A stretch of DNA of 64,000 nt from the NCBI GenBank assembly GCA_014904845.1, contig MU119429.1, positions 1 through 64,000 on the forward strand, given 5' to 3'. The notes below the pieces were generated by a model that saw only the letters and a program-made list of their open reading frames with translations, was not told the DNA's origin and searched no databases. This document shows, piece after piece, positions 1-13,978 of this stretch; position 1 is the first letter of the stretch; each line of letters opens with the position of its first letter. Both the position numbers and the translations under genes were made by a program. The stretch is from Acephala macrosclerotiorum (taxonomy: Eukaryota; Ascomycota; Leotiomycetes; Helotiales; Mollisiaceae).

Positions 1-3000
1 AAATTTATTATTAGAAATAATTAAATACTTTTGATTATTCTCTATAAATATTATTAATTTTTCAATTTTGTATTTAAAAAAAAATTTATTATTAAAAAAT
101 ATTGAAAAATTAATTTAATTTAAATTATAATTTGTTTTTATTAATAAATATACAAATATTTATTATAAACGAGTTTTAATAATTTAATTATTAAAAAATT
201 TTATATCGAATAATAAAATAATTTAAAAATTTCGTACAACGAATTATATTAAAAATTATATTGATTTTTTTAAATTAAATACTATCAAAAAAAAATTTAT
301 TATTAAAAAATTTTTAAAATCGATTTTTGAAAAAAATTCGAAATTTGTTATAAATTTTTTTAAATTTCTCGTAAATAATATTATTGATAATTTTTTCGTT
401 AGTATTAATAAATATTAAATTCACGAAAAATAAAATAAAAAAATTAAAATTTTTAAAATTTTTAATATATTTTTAATCGATAAAAATTTTTATTTTATAA
501 ACGTACAATTTTAATTTTTAAAATTTTTTTTTTATAATATTTAATTAAATTTATTTTAAAAAATTTCTAATTAAAATTCGATTTTTAATACTAAAAAAGA
601 AATTTATTCAAATAATTTTTTTAGAAAATCGAAATAATCAATTTATTGTTTTTTTATAATTATTAAATCGCAAATAAATTATTTAAAATTTATTAAAAAA
701 AAAATTTAATATATAATAAATTTAAATTTTAAAATATATTTATTTTTTTTTCGTAGAAAAATTGATTAATTTTATTGTTTTAATAAAGTTTAATAAATTG
801 AGAAAATAAAATTTTAAAAAATTAATAAAATAATAATTACAATTTGAAATTTGTTTATAAAAATTAAACGAGAAAAAAAAAATATATATTGTATAAAAAA
901 AAAAATTCGTTAAAAAGAATTCGTCGATAATAAAATTTTAATATATTAATTTTTTTGAAAAAAAGCAATAAAATATTTTTTTTTTTCGTTTATTTAAAGA
1001 AATTTTATAAAGTAAAAATTATTATAATTTTTAAATTAATAAACAATTTAATCGAAAAAATAAAAATAAAAATAATAAAAATTCGTAAAAATTAAAATCG
1101 ATTTTTTGTTAACATTTTTTATTTATATTGAAAAATAGTAAAAATATTTATAAATTAAAAACGAATATTAAAATAAATTCAAATAAATCGAAAAAAAAAA
1201 CTTTAATATATAATTTATAAATTTTAAATAATCGTATTTTTATAATTTTAATTTGTTTTTTATTGTTTTTAAAGTACAAATCGAGATTTTTATAAAGTAT
1301 TATATAATAAATTTAATAAAATTGTTTAATAAACGAATATTTGTAAATATTGTAAATAGTATTTAAAATTTTAATACGATTAATAAAATTCAAAGTATTA
1401 AAAAAAGTAATATTTGATTTTTAAATATTGTTTATATTGTATATATAATCAATTATTAAATGTATATTATTTGATTAAAATTCGCGAATTGATCGAAATA
1501 AAATAATAATAATTTTGTATTTTTTTAATATAAACGTAAATATATTGTAGTATTTTTTATTATTAGTAGTAGATTTTTTGGATTTGATTAACGTAGAAAT
1601 TAAAACGGAAAAAAAAAAAATTGAAAAGTTTAAAAAATTTGAAAAATTTGAGAAAATAAAAATTTTTATATAAAAAAACTAATAATAATAATATTATTAT
1701 TATTGTTATCATTATTATTATCGTTATTATTAATTAATAGAATTGATTAAAAAAATAAAATATTAATATTAATAGTTTTTCGAGATTTAATATTTCGAAT
1801 ATTTATATTATTAATAGTAATAATTGATTATTTTTTAGATTTATTCGCAAAAATTGAAAAAAGTTTTTTAATATATTTTTTAATTATTAAAAGTTTATAA
1901 AAATAAAAAATAAAATATAATTTTTTTAAGTTTATTTTATTTAAATTTATAATTATTAAATTATTGTTTGTATTTTTTAAATATATTAACGTTTTTTTAT
2001 AATTAATAAATCGAAAAAATATTTTTATAAATAGTATATTATAAATTTTATTTTTTTCGATGATAATTATATTAATAATTCTAATAATTTCGTAAAACGT
2101 AAAATATTTTATGTAAAATATTTATTCGAATTTTTAATATATATATTTACTATAAAATCTATTAATAAAATTTTCGATAAATTATTAAAATGTTTAAATT
2201 CGAAAAAAAAAATTTTGATTATAGTATTTAAATATATTATTAAAAATTTTAATCAAATTAAATCGAGTTTATTAAAATACGATACGCGATTTTTTAATTT
2301 TATTTATTTTAAAAAAAAAGTTTTTATTTAAAATTATATATTGTTTTAAAAATTTTTTAAAAAATTTTAAAATAATATTATTTTCAATTTTTTTTTTATT
2401 TAATTAGAATTTTTTTTATTATATTTTTAATTTTTATAAATTTATTATTAATATTATTAATTGTAATTACTTTTTTTTTAAATAATAATTTATTAATAAT
2501 TTTTTATAAATTATTGAAATCGCGTTATACGATTTGTATAAACGTATTATAATTATTTTTGTTTCGTTTTTTATATGTGAAATTCGTATTTTTAAAATTT
2601 AATAAAATATTTTTTTGAAATATAATAATAATAATATAAAAATTTTGAGAATAAAAATTAAAATTGTAAAATTTGCGCGTAAAAAAATAATATAATAAAT
2701 TAATCGAATTTTGAAAGTAAAAAATACGTAAATTTGAAAAAAAGAAATTTATTAGTAAAATCGAAAAAAATTATAAGTTTTTATATTTGTAAAAAGATTA
2801 TATAAAAAAAGTAAACAAATATTTTTGCGTTTTAAATAATTAAAAATTGCGAAATTTATTTGTTTTTACGAAATTTTTTTTTAAAATATATTGATATATA
2901 TAATTGAAATATTGTAATATTAATTTCAAATAAGAAATTTTGAAAATTTTAAGTAAATAATTTTATATTAATTTCTTATAAAACGTATTAAATGAATTTT

Positions 3001-5070
3001 AAAAAATAAAAAATAAAAAAAAGTAAATATTTATAGATTGTTTTTATAGAAAAAAATTATTATAAAATATTTAAATAAATAAAATATATTCGATTAATAA
3101 AATTGTTTATATATAAAGTAATACAAATTAAAACTTTAAAAAAATAAAAAGAAAAATAAATAATACTAAAAAAAAACTATAGTTTTTAAATTAGTATAAA
3201 ATTGAAAAATTGTAATTGAAAAGTTTTAAGAAAAAGAAAAAAAAAATTTAAAAAAAGTTTTTTTATAAATTATAATAAATATTGTATTAATAAACGTTTA
3301 TATAGTTTGAATATAATTAAATATAATCGAAATATATTTAAATGTATAGAAATATATTTGAAAATATTTAAATATATTAAAAAATGTTTTTTATAGATTT
3401 TAAAAATTAAAATTTTTTAAAATTTTTTAAAGAAAAAAAAAATAATACAATTTCGTTTTTTTATATAATAAAATCGTTTTAATTACAATTAAAAAAAAAT
3501 AAAACTTTTAAAACGTAAATAAAATCTATTAAAATAAATAAAAATATTTTAAAAAAAATCGATAAAAAAAAAAATTACTATAAATAGAAAAAAAAAAAAT
3601 TTTCAATTAAAAAATCGCTATTATTTTAAAATTTAACGAGTTTTTTTTATTTATTTAATTTTTAAAAAATCGTATATATTTGTTTTTTTTTAATTTTATT
3701 AAATTCAAAAATACGAATTACAATTTTAATTTTTTTTTCAATTTTTTAAATATTTTATTTGTTACGAAATTCTTTAATTACTTTTTTTTTTGTATTTGTA
3801 TTTTTATTATTATTAAAATCAATAAATTTAATAATATTTTCGTTTTTACTATTATTTAAAAAATTTCAATATTTATTTTTTTTAATAAACTTTTTCAAAC
3901 GATTTTCAATATATAATTTTCGAATTATTATTTCGTTTATTTTTTAAATAAATAACTTTTTTTCAATTAATTTATTTAACGAATTTAATATAAACTCAAT
4001 TATTTGTATAGTAATTTAATATTTTTAAATATATTTTAATTAATAAATTTAATATTATATATTAAAACGAAATTTTTTTTTCAAATTAATTTTTTTTGTA
4101 TTTAATAATAAACGTTAAAATATATTTGATTTTATTTACAATTACACTTTTTTTTTAGTTTCAATTTTTTTATATTCTCGTTTCGTATTTCAATTTATTT
4201 AATTCTTAATTCAAAAAACTTTACTCAATTATATATTTCGTTTTAATCGAAAGTTTTTTTAAATAAAAAATCGAGTTTCAATAAATAAAACAATTTTTTT
4301 ATTATAAACTATATAAAATAATATATATTCAATTAATTTATAAATAATCGTTCGATTTGTAAAAAAAAACAATTAATAAATATTTTAATCAATTTTTTTT
4401 ACTTTTTTTCGTTAAAACAATTAATACGATAATAATAAATTGATATTTTCATTTAATTATTTTATTTGTTTTTAAATTGTATACGAAAATAATAATTCGT
4501 TTGATTTTAAATCTATTTAATTTTTTGATAATAATTTCTTTGAATTCAAGTTTTTTATTTAATTTTATATAATTAAAAACGTTGTATTTGTAAATAATAT
4601 TATTGTAAATAAATTTAATAATTTTTTTAGAAATCGAATTTTTTATTAATTTGATTTCAATTTAATTGAAAAAATTATTTCGTATTATAATCAAATTATT
4701 GAATATTTTATATTACGAGAATTTAATTATATTTATTTTAATGTAATAAAATAACGAAATTATTCTTTAAAAATATAAAGTTTTCTCGTGTTTTTTTTTG
4801 TTTTTATATTAATAATTACTATAATTTACTATAAAATTTCGAATGTTTTTATAGTATTTTTTTTAATAATATCGATTAATTACTCGATAATAAATACTTT
4901 TTTTTTTAGTATATTCGAATTTATTATATAATTCAATTATAATTATTATATATTGTTTTAAATCGTTTAAAATAAATCAAAATAAATAGAATTTAGTAAT
5001 ATTTTTTTATAGTATTTTATTTTAAATACTATAATCAACGAATTTTCGAATTAATTTATAAAATTTTATT

Positions 5071-5178
5071 TTTGAAAATTATTTTAATTATTTTAAAATT
5101 ATTAAATATTAAATAATATTTTGAAAATTATTTTAATTATTTTAAAATTATTAAATATTAAATAATATTTTGAAAATA
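5071..5178. repeat. 49-bp tandem duplication in AT block
   Basis: A 49-bp AT-only unit containing TTTGAAAATTATTTTAATTA occurs at 5071-5119, again at 5120-5168 and starts a third time at 5169. The copies look nearly identical by eye, so the duplication is probably younger than the mutational decay around it. Confidence 0.8.
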
Positions 5179-5205
5179 ATTCGAATAATTATTATTAAAA
5201 AAAAA

Positions 5206-5206
<1 letters not shown>

Positions 5207-5237
<31 letters not shown>

Positions 5238-5238
5238 T
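5207..5238. repeat. (AAT)n(ATT)n palindrome
   Basis: A run of AAT triplets is followed directly by a run of ATT triplets, giving a self-complementary microsatellite able to form a hairpin. A similar looser AAT/ATT stretch lies at about 1681-1740. Confidence 0.7.
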
Positions 5239-8200
5239 AATAATTTATTGATTTTAAAAAAAACGATTAATACAATATATATAAAAAATGCGATTAATAT
5301 CGAAAATTGAAAATTAAAAATATCGAGTTTAAATTTTTTTTTTTAAATTTGATTTAATAATTCAAATAAATATTCTCGTTTTACGTATTTATTTTTAATT
5401 ATAAATAGTTTATTTTCAATTTTTCGATTAATTTTACGTTTTTTAATCGAGATTGAAATTATTTTAATATAATCAAATTCGATTATAATAAATTTATTAA
5501 TATTTATTTTTTTCTTTAAATTATCGTTTTTTATTCGCAGTTTTTTAAATAATTCGCGTATAATAATATAAATATTTTTTTTAATATATTTGATTTCGAA
5601 ATCGAATAATCGTATTTAAACGAATTAATAAATAATTAGAGTATTAAAAAGATTTATTATTATTCGATTTAATTAAACGATAAACGTATTAGTATTTGTT
5701 TTAAAAATAAAGTAAATATTATATAATTAAAATTGTAATTTGTAAAAATATTTTAAGATTTTTCGATATTTTTTTTTTATTGTATTATAATTTTATTTAA
5801 TAATATTTTAAAGTTTTAATTTGTATTGAATTATTTGTTTTTATTTTTTATTATTATATTAATCGAGTATTTTTCTATATTTTTATTAATTAGTATTAAT
5901 ATTTAAAATAATTATTTTTTATTTATTAATAAAATTGTAATAAATTTTGTAAAATATTAAAATCGTTGTAAATTTGTTTTATAAAAATATTATAGCGATT
6001 TTTTATTTTTTTTTATTCGAAAAATTCGTTTTTTTTAATCAATCGATATAACGATTTAATAATAATATTAAAATATTGAATTTATATTCTATAATAAATA
6101 CAAATTCCAATAAAAATTTTGATTTTAAAAATATTATTATATTTAATTCATTTTAGAATTTTAATAATTTTTATACTTTCAAAAAAACGCTTTTTAAAAC
6201 TATAAACGAAACTAATAATAATTATTTCGTTTTAATAAAATTGTAATTTGAATTTTATACAAATTTGAATTTTTTTAATTCGATTTAACGTTTTATTCAA
6301 ATTTTGAATATATTCAAAAACGAATTAACAAATTTTTAACAATATCAATTTATTATTATAATTCGTATAAAAATTTTTAATTTTTACATTATTTAAAAAT
6401 AATATTACGATTTTAAAAAATACGTTTTTTAAAATTATTATAATAATTCGAACGAATTAAACTACAAAATTAATTATTTTTTGAAATAATATTATTATTT
6501 GTAAAAATTTTAATAAAATTATAAAAATAATTATATTTTTATTTCAAACGTTTAATGAAAAAAAATTTATTAAAAAAATATAAAAACATTTAATAAATTT
6601 TTCAAAAAATTTATTTATAAAAAAAAATATATTAACGTTTTTTAAAATAATCGAATTTATTTTTATAATCGTATTAATTAATCAATAAATTTTAACGATT
6701 TTTTTCGCGATTAAAAATTATAAATTCTAATAAAAATTATTATTTTTTTCAAGTATTTTACAATCGAATTATTTTTAAAATATTTTTATTACAATTAAAA
6801 ACAAAATCTTAAAATAATAAAAACTCTTTTTTTATTATATCGTATATTAAATTATTTTAATACGAATAAACGAATTAATATTTTTATAAATTTTAAAAAA
6901 AAATTTCAATTAAATATTATTATTTTTTTACGATTAAATATTATTTTATTGAATATTTTTTTTTCAAATTTCTATAATCAATTTTCGATAAATAAAAATA
7001 TTAATCGTTTAAAAATAAATTGTAATTTTTTTAATATCGAAATAATTTGCAATAACAAATATTTTATATATTTTCTAGTATATTCTTAAAATATTTTTCG
7101 TATTTTAAATCGTTCGAATTAATTTTTTCGTTTTTTAAATTTTTTTTTAATTTTATCGATTAAATCAATAAATCGTACTTTTTTAAATTTAAATTTATAT
7201 ATCGTATTAACGTTTATATTAAATAATTTTAAATTGAAATTATTTAATAATAAATTTTTTTTTTATTTAAATTTTTTTCTCGTTTTTATATTCAAAATTT
7301 TTTCGATTTCGTTTTTTTTCAATAAAATAAAATAATTAACGTTTTATATTATTCTTTAAATATTTTCTTTTAATATTTACGTTTAAAAAAAATAATATTA
7401 TTATAAAAAAATATTTTTTCGTTTTTTTATAGAAAATCGAAAAAAATAATTTTATTTTTTATATTATTTTATTTGTATTTCTTTTTAAACTAATAATATT
7501 TATTTTAATTGTATTAGTTTTATATAAAATAATATTAAAAATATTTAATAAAAAATATTTAATAAAAAAAAATTTATTAAAATATAAAAATCGTTCATAA
7601 ATTTTAATATTATATTATTTTCTAATAATATTAGTATTTAATTTTTCGCGTTATATTTTTTTTTTAATATTTTTTCGATTTAAAAATATATACAAATATA
7701 ACGATTTTTAATAATTTAATGCAAATAAATTTTCAAAAAAAAAACAATTATAATCGTACAAACAAAATTGAAATCTTTAAAATCTTAAAATACGTTATTC
7801 TACGAATTATTATTTTTATATTTAATTTATATTTTTATTATAATAATAAATAATTATTTTAAAAAGATTTTTTTTATATTATTTACAAAAAAAAAAAAAT
7901 TTTATATTCGATTTCGTATTCAATCTCTATTTTTATAATTATTATTTCGACGAATTCGAAATTCTATTTAATAATAATAAACAATTAAAAATTTTCAATA
8001 TTTGTAATAATATTATTAAAATTTCGAATTATATATATAAAAATAATATAATATTTTGTTTTAATATTTAATATTTCGTATTTTTTATTTGAATTAATTA
8101 ATTTAAATAAATTAAAATATAATTTAAAAATAATAATAATATATTTTTTTTTAATTAATAATAAAAAATCAATTTCTATAAAATTAATTTCGAATATTAT

Positions 8201-11200
8201 AAAATTTTTAATAATAAAAACAAATTAATTCGTTTTTTTAAATATTTTATAAAAATTCTAAAAAAATTATTTTATAAAATTAACGATTTTTAATATTTTT
8301 TTTATTATAACAATTTTAATATTTATTAAAATCAAATAATAAATATTATTTTTTCGTTATTAATTAATAATTATTATAATAAAATTCGATATTTTCAAAG
8401 TATTAATAATCATTTTTATTTTTTTTTTGAATTCTTAAGAACAATATTATATTTTTAAAAAATTTTCACGGTAAAATTTTATTAATAAAATTATTATTTT
8501 TAGTATCGAATTATTATTTCAAAATTTTATTTTTCGATTAATTTATGTTTATTTTTTTTCGTTTTTCGTTTTAAACACTTTATAAAATTTATCGTTATAA
8601 TTCGATTTTTAAATACTTTTTTTTTATTTTTATTTTTCGTTAAAAATTTTCTTGTGTACTTTGAATTTTACTTTTCGATTTATTTGTCGTTACTATATTT
8701 ATTATTATCGTATTTATCGACAATTTTTCGTAGAATTTATTAATAATTACTTTATTAAAACTTTAAACGTTAATATTATTACTATTAAAAATATATAATA
8801 ATAAATTCGATTTTTTTAAGATTTTTTTATTAATATTAATTTTTTTTTTTTTAAATAATAAATTAAATAAATTTTTAAAGCGTTTATTAAAATCGTAATC
8901 AAAAATTTTTTTAATTATTTATTTTATAATTTGATTATATTAATATCGATTGTTTTTAAATATAAACGATCGCGAAAATCGATTACAATTCTAAAAACTA
9001 TAATATTATTAATCGTTTTCTCAATAATAATACTTACAATTAATTAATTTATTTATAAATAAATAATAATTTACGAAAAAATAATTAATAAAAAAATCGA
9101 TTTTTTCGTTTTTTGTTTACTCGAAATACTCGAAATAATATTATTCGTTTTATTAATCGTTATATATAACGTTAATTTTTATTGTATTTTTTTAAATAAT
9201 CGATAATATATTTTACGAAAATTTAATCGATATTAAATTATATAAAATTCTATATTCGCTTTTTTTTATATTATTATATTTTTTTCGTTTATAATTAAAA
9301 AAATTTTCTCGTTTATATTCTCGTAAAAAAATAAATTAATTCTAATTTTAATTTATAAAAACTATAATATTATTCAATTTTTAAAATATTTTTATAGTAT
9401 TAATATTTAAAGCGATTTTCAAATTATTAAATAATACAAAAAAAAAAAAAAAATTTTTTAATTTTTTAATAAAATCGTTTATTTGAATTAAAAATTTTAA
9501 TATAAATATTTATCGAATTCTTTAAATTTAAATAATACGTAAAATCGAAAATTGAAATTCGATATATATTTTTTTAGCGATTATATATATTTTTTATTAA
9601 ATTTTTTTTATAAATAATTCGAATAAAATAAAAAATAATAAATTATTAATTATATTTAAAATTATTTTTTGTATTACAATATTTAAATATTTTTATTAAA
9701 TTTTCAAGTATTTTAAATTATTAATTTTATTATATTATCGTTTTTTTTTTTATATTTATATATAATAATCGTTTTTTCGTATATTTTATTGTAATTATAA
9801 ATAAATATTTTTATCGATTTGTAATTGATTTTTTTAAAAATTCGTTTTTTAATATATATTAAAATTTTTTTTATAAATTCGCGTTTTTAATATTGTTTGT
9901 TCAATTTATTTCGTTTAATTAATTCTTTAAATACTCGATTAAACAAATTTACGTACGTTTTTATTATTAAAAAATTTCTCGTAAAATAATCGATAATTTT
10001 ATATAAAAACTTTATATTTACTCAATAATATTTTTAATCGTATTCGTGAAATTTTTTCTTTAAAATATTATAAAATTCTTTTTTCAAATAATTTTCAATA
10101 TTATATTTTAATATAAATCGAATTTAGTTTTTGTAAATCGAATTAATATATTACAAAAATCGTATTCTTTTGATTTTTAAAGTAATTTTATAATTTTTGT
10201 ATATATTATCGTATTATTTCAAAAAAATCGTAATATTATTTTCTTTAAATTAAAATACTTTAAAAATTTCAAAAAAAAATATTTATAATTTTAATATAAA
10301 TATATATTTTTCAAAGTTTTATATTTTTAAAAAATTGTTTTTATTATTCGTAAAAATTTTTTTAAAAAAAATTAATAATATAATTAAAATAAAAATATTT
10401 TTTATTGAAAAAAATAAATTTTAACGCGAATAATTTACTAATTTTAATTTTTAAATTAAAAATTGATTTAGTAATTTAAAAATACGAATTTTCGAATTAT
10501 TATTTTTAAATAAAATTTATTTTTATTTATATTATTTTTTTATAAAAAAATTTTTATTTTAATTTTTATTCGAAATTTTACTCGTTTATTCGTTTTAATA
10601 AAATGTATTCTTTAAATAAGTATTTTTTTAATCGATTTCTTTCGATTAAAGTTTTTTGTTTTAATTTTTTTTATATTATTTTTTAAAATTCGAGATTTAT
10701 TTTAATTTTATTATTTTAATTTAAAAACGATTACGAGCGATTCGCGAATTGCGATTTTTAAAAGAATTAAAATTAAAATATAAAACAATAAAATAATTTC
10801 GTTTTTTAATATTATAATATTTTTTCTTTTTCGCATTAAAATTTCTTTTTTTATATTTCAATTTCCGCTGAAAATAAAATCAATTATTGTAAATAATTAT
10901 TACGAGTTTTTTTTTTTTTTCTATATTCGTTTTAATATTAATTATTTCAAACAATTCAATACGTAATTCTTATAAATCAATATTTCTTTGCAATTTCGCA
11001 ATCTTATAATCAAATTATTTAATCTCGAATAATATAATCAAAATCAAAAATTTTTATTAATTGATTTTCAATTTTCGATTTCTAATAATTTGAATTTCTT
11101 TTTAATAATAATAAAAAACAAAATATACAAATCGCATATAAATAATTTATTTCTCGACGTCGTTTTACTAATATAAAAAAATAATAAAATACAAAATAAA

Positions 11201-11610
11201 AAAATTCAATCGTAAATTAATTCGTTTTAATTAATAAATTAAATTTATTCGAAATAATTCGTAATTCGTAAATTAATTAATTAATCAATCAAAATAAAAA
11301 TAGAAAAAATTATTGATTAATTTATAGTAAATAAAAACTCTTTATATATTAAAAAACACGTAATTAATATTACTTTTAAAACTAGTTATTTTACAAAGAT
11401 TTTTGAAAAAAAAGTATATAATTCTATTACATTAAATAAAATAAAATAATATAAATAAATCGCTTTTTATTTTGAAATCGTTCGAGTTTAATAGCGTCGT
11501 ATAAAAATAGTTCGATCGAATAAAAATTTTTTAATTATTTTAGAATAATTAAAAATCAATTTTTTATTACATAAAGTAAAAACTTTTTGTATTTCGTTTT
11601 CAGTTTACGC

Positions 11611-12498
11611 TATTTTGATTTTTTAAAAATGATGAAAGGGTTAATTTTATGAAAATTTTTATGTGTGCATTGGTAGTATTTGTACACGGAGAGTGGATTT
11701 CGGTTATAATACGCGAGTGTGATTACGCATGGCTTGTTTTTTCCGACTCGCACGCCGTGAATTTCTATATCGAGAGGCGATGGTGATAGTGCTGGAGTTG
11801 CGCCGGTTGGAGAAGAGTTTTTTTGTTGCGATATTGTAAAAAGACGAGAGTAGTATAGTTGTAGGTTGGTGAAGGTAGAATGGATAAGGCAAATAATGAA
11901 CGCTTCGGTATACACTATAGTTGTTCGATTGACTATGAGTAGGTTGGGGGATTTGGTTTTTTATATAGAGATTAATCCGTTGTCGGCGGCGCATCTTTGC
12001 GCATTACAGCTACGTTAAGGTGGTACATATTTGTCCTCAGTATGCATAACGCATGCGGCTTTACACATGTTAGGCAGTAGCTCGAAGTTGATGTTGCACA
12101 CTATTTAATTGTCAAATTGGGCTTGCATGCTACTGGCACCTGCATGGCCCTCGCATGCCACTAACACCTGCATAGCCTTCGCACGCCACCGACACCTACA
12201 TAGCCTTTGCATGCCACTAATACCTGCATAGCCCTCGCATATCGTTGTAATCATCGCTCGCTATCGGACGTTTAGTAGTAACACATATCCACACTCTTGT
12301 ATCTATATAAAGTTTAGCCTAAGCTCGCCGGGCTAACTTTATTCCGAGCACCCCAACGCTATGCGCCGCCTGGTTCTACGAAAACTGGGCTCGCTTACCC
12401 GCCAAACCGCAAAGCGAGGGGGCCCGTGCCCGAGGCAGCTCGGTTTTCGAGCGATTTTAAAATCGGGCTCGATTTTACCTCGATTTTAAATTAATAAA
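11611..12498. other. transition zone, no credible gene
   Basis: Composition changes here from AT-extreme to normal. Overlapping reverse frames between 11610 and 11994 (about 100 codons) have no recognisable motif and look like chance. The zone holds a 28-bp minisatellite and, at 12452-12465, the perfect palindrome CGATTTTAAAATCG, followed by further CGATTTTA words up to the end of the next gene. Confidence 0.6.
12126..12245. repeat. 28-bp minisatellite, about four copies
   Basis: Units beginning ACCTGCATAGCC start at 12138, 12166, 12194 and 12222, each 28 bp, with a partial unit before the first and a truncated fourth. The copies differ mostly by C/T changes (for example GCCCTCGC, GCCTTCGC, GCCTTTGC), as expected if transitions hit the array after it formed. 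Confidence 0.8.
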
Positions 12499-13398
12499 CT
12501 AAGATAATAGCCTAGCGTGATGCTCTTTGACAGATCTTGGAACAAGAGCCATCTCACTACTGCTAATGGTATCCGAAGCAGAGGGTTCCTTGTAGTAGCG
12601 ATACCCAAGTCCGGAACGAATGAAAAGAGGGAATGGATCTTCGTCATTTGTGTATTGCATAAAGCTTGAGATCCTAGCCCCATGCTGCGTGGGGAATCTC
12701 GGTAGTAATAGATCACATGTCCGACTGATAACAGTCCATGACTTGAGATTGGGGAATAGAGGGGCCTCTGCTCCTCTGACCTTCTTTGTGGACACTACGT
12801 ACGATCCATTCCCTATAGACAAGCCTCCAAGTGCCTTCTTGAGGAAATTATATGAGAATTCTTCATTTGGGTTATCTGGAAGCTCTGGGACTTCCAATGA
12901 TAGCAGATCTCGGACCAGAGTTGGCATTGGCATACCATTATAAAGAATGATGTTGCTGTTCTGCATAACAGACAGACCCTCATCTGCTTCGAATGCTGAC
13001 GAGCGTATTGCAGACGTCCTCGCAGCGTGAACCCTAGTAAGCACGCCCGGACCGTCTTCCGCTGGCCTTGGTGACTCAGACCTTCTGTCGGCAACGTTTC
13101 GGTTAACGAGGTCTAGTTGAAGCGCTTCAATACGACTATTCTGTGCGTCCAAAGCAGATTTGGTATGAGTTCGGTCTTGCCGTTGTTGTCGTACTTCTGC
13201 AAGCTCAGCCTCCAGCTTAGCAATTGTGGCATTGACGGGGGTGAGATCAGAATGACTCGAGATTCTCAGAGACGCTCGACTTGACGAAGTTGAGTTCTCT
13301 TTGTCCGTTAAGATGTTCGAGAAGCTCACTCTTGGCCTCTTCTGTCTTGGTAATGGTGGGGGCGTGGGAGATTCAAGCTCCCGCTTTACTTTGGCCAT
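12499..13398 (-). CDS. orphan coiled-coil protein next to the AT block
   Basis: Single-exon reading frame of 299 residues; ATG at 13398, stop TAG at 12499. I do not recognise the family. The N-terminus is basic and proline-rich, and its KRPRVSF stretch could be a nuclear localisation signal. Residues about 55-100 are rich in E, L, Q and R with heptad-like spacing, suggesting a short coiled coil. The C-terminal half (about 145-299) looks globular, with a W and several Y/F/P positions. No signal peptide or membrane segment is seen. It is transcribed away from ARV1, with a 580-bp shared upstream region, and its 3' end lies about 250 bp from the minisatellite that borders the AT block. Length and composition argue for a real gene; the function is unknown. 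Confidence 0.6.
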   Translation of the reverse strand: MAKVKRELESPTPPPLPRQKRPRVSFSNILTDKENSTSSSRASLRISSHSDLTPVNATIAKLEAELAEVRQQRQDRTHTKSALDAQNSRIEALQLDLVNRNVADRRSESPRPAEDGPGVLTRVHAARTSAIRSSAFEADEGLSVMQNSNIILYNGMPMPTLVRDLLSLEVPELPDNPNEEFSYNFLKKALGGLSIGNGSYVVSTKKVRGAEAPLFPNLKSWTVISRTCDLLLPRFPTQHGARISSFMQYTNDEDPFPLFIRSGLGYRYYKEPSASDTISSSEMALVPRSVKEHHARLLS

Positions 13399-13978
13399 GA
13401 CGTTCTTGCTGGCTATGTGCCTATAATCAACATCAGCTTCACAATGAAAGGAACCTGCGGGATGATCATGCCTAGGTTAAGCAACTGTGAAGATCAGAGA
13501 TGCAGCCGTGGACGGTTGGTTTCTGCAGATGTTGTTCAGTCGGATTGGATAGCTCCTGTGAGACGAGGGATTGAAATGACACCCTTCAGCCGGTAAACTT
13601 GTAGACTTAGAGAAGTGAATAGAAGAAAACAAGTGGTGTAGCAAAGCCGAGTGTCGACGGTTGACGCGTGATAGACTCAAAATCCAGGCTTGCTCAAGAT
13701 CAGTGCTCAAGAATGCTAGTCGATGAACTTTGGCACGGTGAAACTTTCAAAGCATCGTGAAATACAGCCAAAGAGCTGCTGTGTGTGTTTTCGTTATTGA
13801 CAGTCGCGACTTTGAAGAGACATGGAAGTGACGGCGTCGAGGGGGCCAATTCGCGATGTGCACGGGCCCTCAAAAACACGCGCGTCTTCCCGTGCTCAAA
13901 AAGTTAGAGCCATAAAGGCTGTCCACATTTCAAGGTGTTCGACACTTGAACCCCGTCTATGATCTCAAGCCAGGTACA
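13399..13978. promoter_or_regulatory. divergent promoter region, orphan gene / ARV1
   Basis: 580 bp between two divergent start codons. No gene is seen in it; the reverse frame at 13477-13710 has no supporting features. It must hold the promoters of both neighbours, but no specific site could be assigned. Confidence 0.5.

Larger units (their letters stand above)
1..11610. repeat. AT-extreme, RIP-like repeat block
   Basis: The whole stretch is A/T with few G or C; sampled 60-base lines contain about 5-9 G+C. Most remaining C sits in CpG, and long homopolymer A and T runs are everywhere. No open frame looks like protein: the longest forward one (3759-3947) is F/L/I/N low complexity. This pattern is what repeat-induced point mutation leaves of transposon DNA in filamentous ascomycetes, where CpA is the preferred target and CpG is hit less. 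The original elements can no longer be recognised. A heterochromatic or centromere-proximal block is possible but cannot be decided here. The change to normal composition near 11.6 kb is sharp. Confidence 0.85.

Noticed and set aside
3759..3947. 62-codon frame in the AT block
   Set aside because: Composed of F, L, I, N, S only, as any AT-rich frame would be; no motif.
11610..11994. Two overlapping reverse frames of about 100 codons
   Set aside because: No family resemblance, overlapping each other, at the edge of the RIP-like block.
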